A DNA stretch of 64,000 nucleotides, taken from positions 280,725 through 344,724 of the forward strand of contig SZWC01000807.1 in NCBI GenBank assembly GCA_023375785.1, written 5' to 3'. The position numbers and the translations under genes were made by a program. Origin of the DNA: Penium margaritaceum (lineage: Eukaryota > Streptophyta > Zygnematophyceae > Desmidiales > Peniaceae). Below the pieces are notes generated by a model. That model made no database searches. It had not been told where the DNA came from and saw nothing but the letters and a program-made list of their open reading frames with translations. Positions 63,886 through 64,000 of this stretch are shown piece after piece. Each line of letters opens with the position of its first letter. Within the stretch, counting starts at the first letter, position 1.

Positions 63886-64000
63886 ACTATCTGTGACTTG
63901 TGTTGTGAGTTGTCGACGTTGACCACATCAAGTGAAATTCTTTGGTCATGGTCAGTGACATATGCATACTTTGGTTGGTCACTGTGCATGGTAGCCGCAC
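63886..64000. repeat. Satellite array, continuing past the right edge
   Basis: This is the remainder of the F monomer interrupted by the MITE (accacatcaagtgaaattc, then gcatactttggttggtcac). The array continues to the end of the window. Confidence 0.93.

Noticed and set aside
397-64000. CENP-B box in the monomers
   Set aside because: I found no match to the mammalian box pattern (TTCG followed by a CGGGA end) in the monomer classes. The centromere idea rests on structure only.

Overview
The window contains no recognisable host protein-coding gene, rRNA or functional tRNA. About 54 kb of the 64 kb is one tandem satellite family with a monomer of about 190 bp. The array is interrupted by Copia-type LTR retrotransposon copies (fossils), a duplicated approximately 0.54-0.63 kb non-satellite insert with tRNA-like boxes, and one small hAT-like nonautonomous DNA transposon. 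This looks like deep constitutive heterochromatin of a eukaryote, plausibly (pericentromeric) satellite. The Copia proteins are plant-like, but the primer binding site is of the half-tRNA-iMet type rather than the usual seed-plant type. A streptophyte alga, bryophyte or other non-seed green lineage is therefore my best guess; the taxon cannot be fixed from the window.

Layout: 1-396 is part of a minus-strand Copia LTR that runs off the left edge. 397-10210 is satellite. 10211-10751 is a non-satellite insert. 10752-16789 is satellite. 16790-17423 is a second copy of the same insert, with a 71-N gap inside poly-C. 17424-39085 is satellite, including a 3.41-kb super-repeat in three tandem copies at 27734-37993. 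39086-40860 is a plus-strand Copia fragment (LTR, primer site, gag, start of protease). 40861-46639 is satellite. 46640-52790 is a Copia element on the minus strand with both LTRs and a perfect 5-bp target duplication; its coding region is decayed. 52791-63464 is satellite. 63465-63885 is a hAT-like MITE. 63886-64000 is satellite.

The satellite is organised at several scales. Six diverged monomer classes (called A-F here) follow one another in fixed order to form a 6-mer higher-order repeat (HOR) of about 1,146 bp. A 5-mer variant of about 957 bp carries a special monomer G in place of A+B. Eighteen monomers make a 3.41-kb super-HOR. Larger blocks are duplicated at offsets of 6,579 bp and about 52.4-53.8 kb. 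The 52-kb duplication carries the same LTR/satellite junction, so it happened after the Copia insertion. Each monomer carries short dyad symmetries, and its variation falls noticeably at CpG positions.

The many short open frames of 60-130 codons in the array are by-products of the satellite and are not annotated as genes. Two single-N joins (48126 and 52499) are flanked by near-exact direct duplications and look like unmerged contig overlaps.
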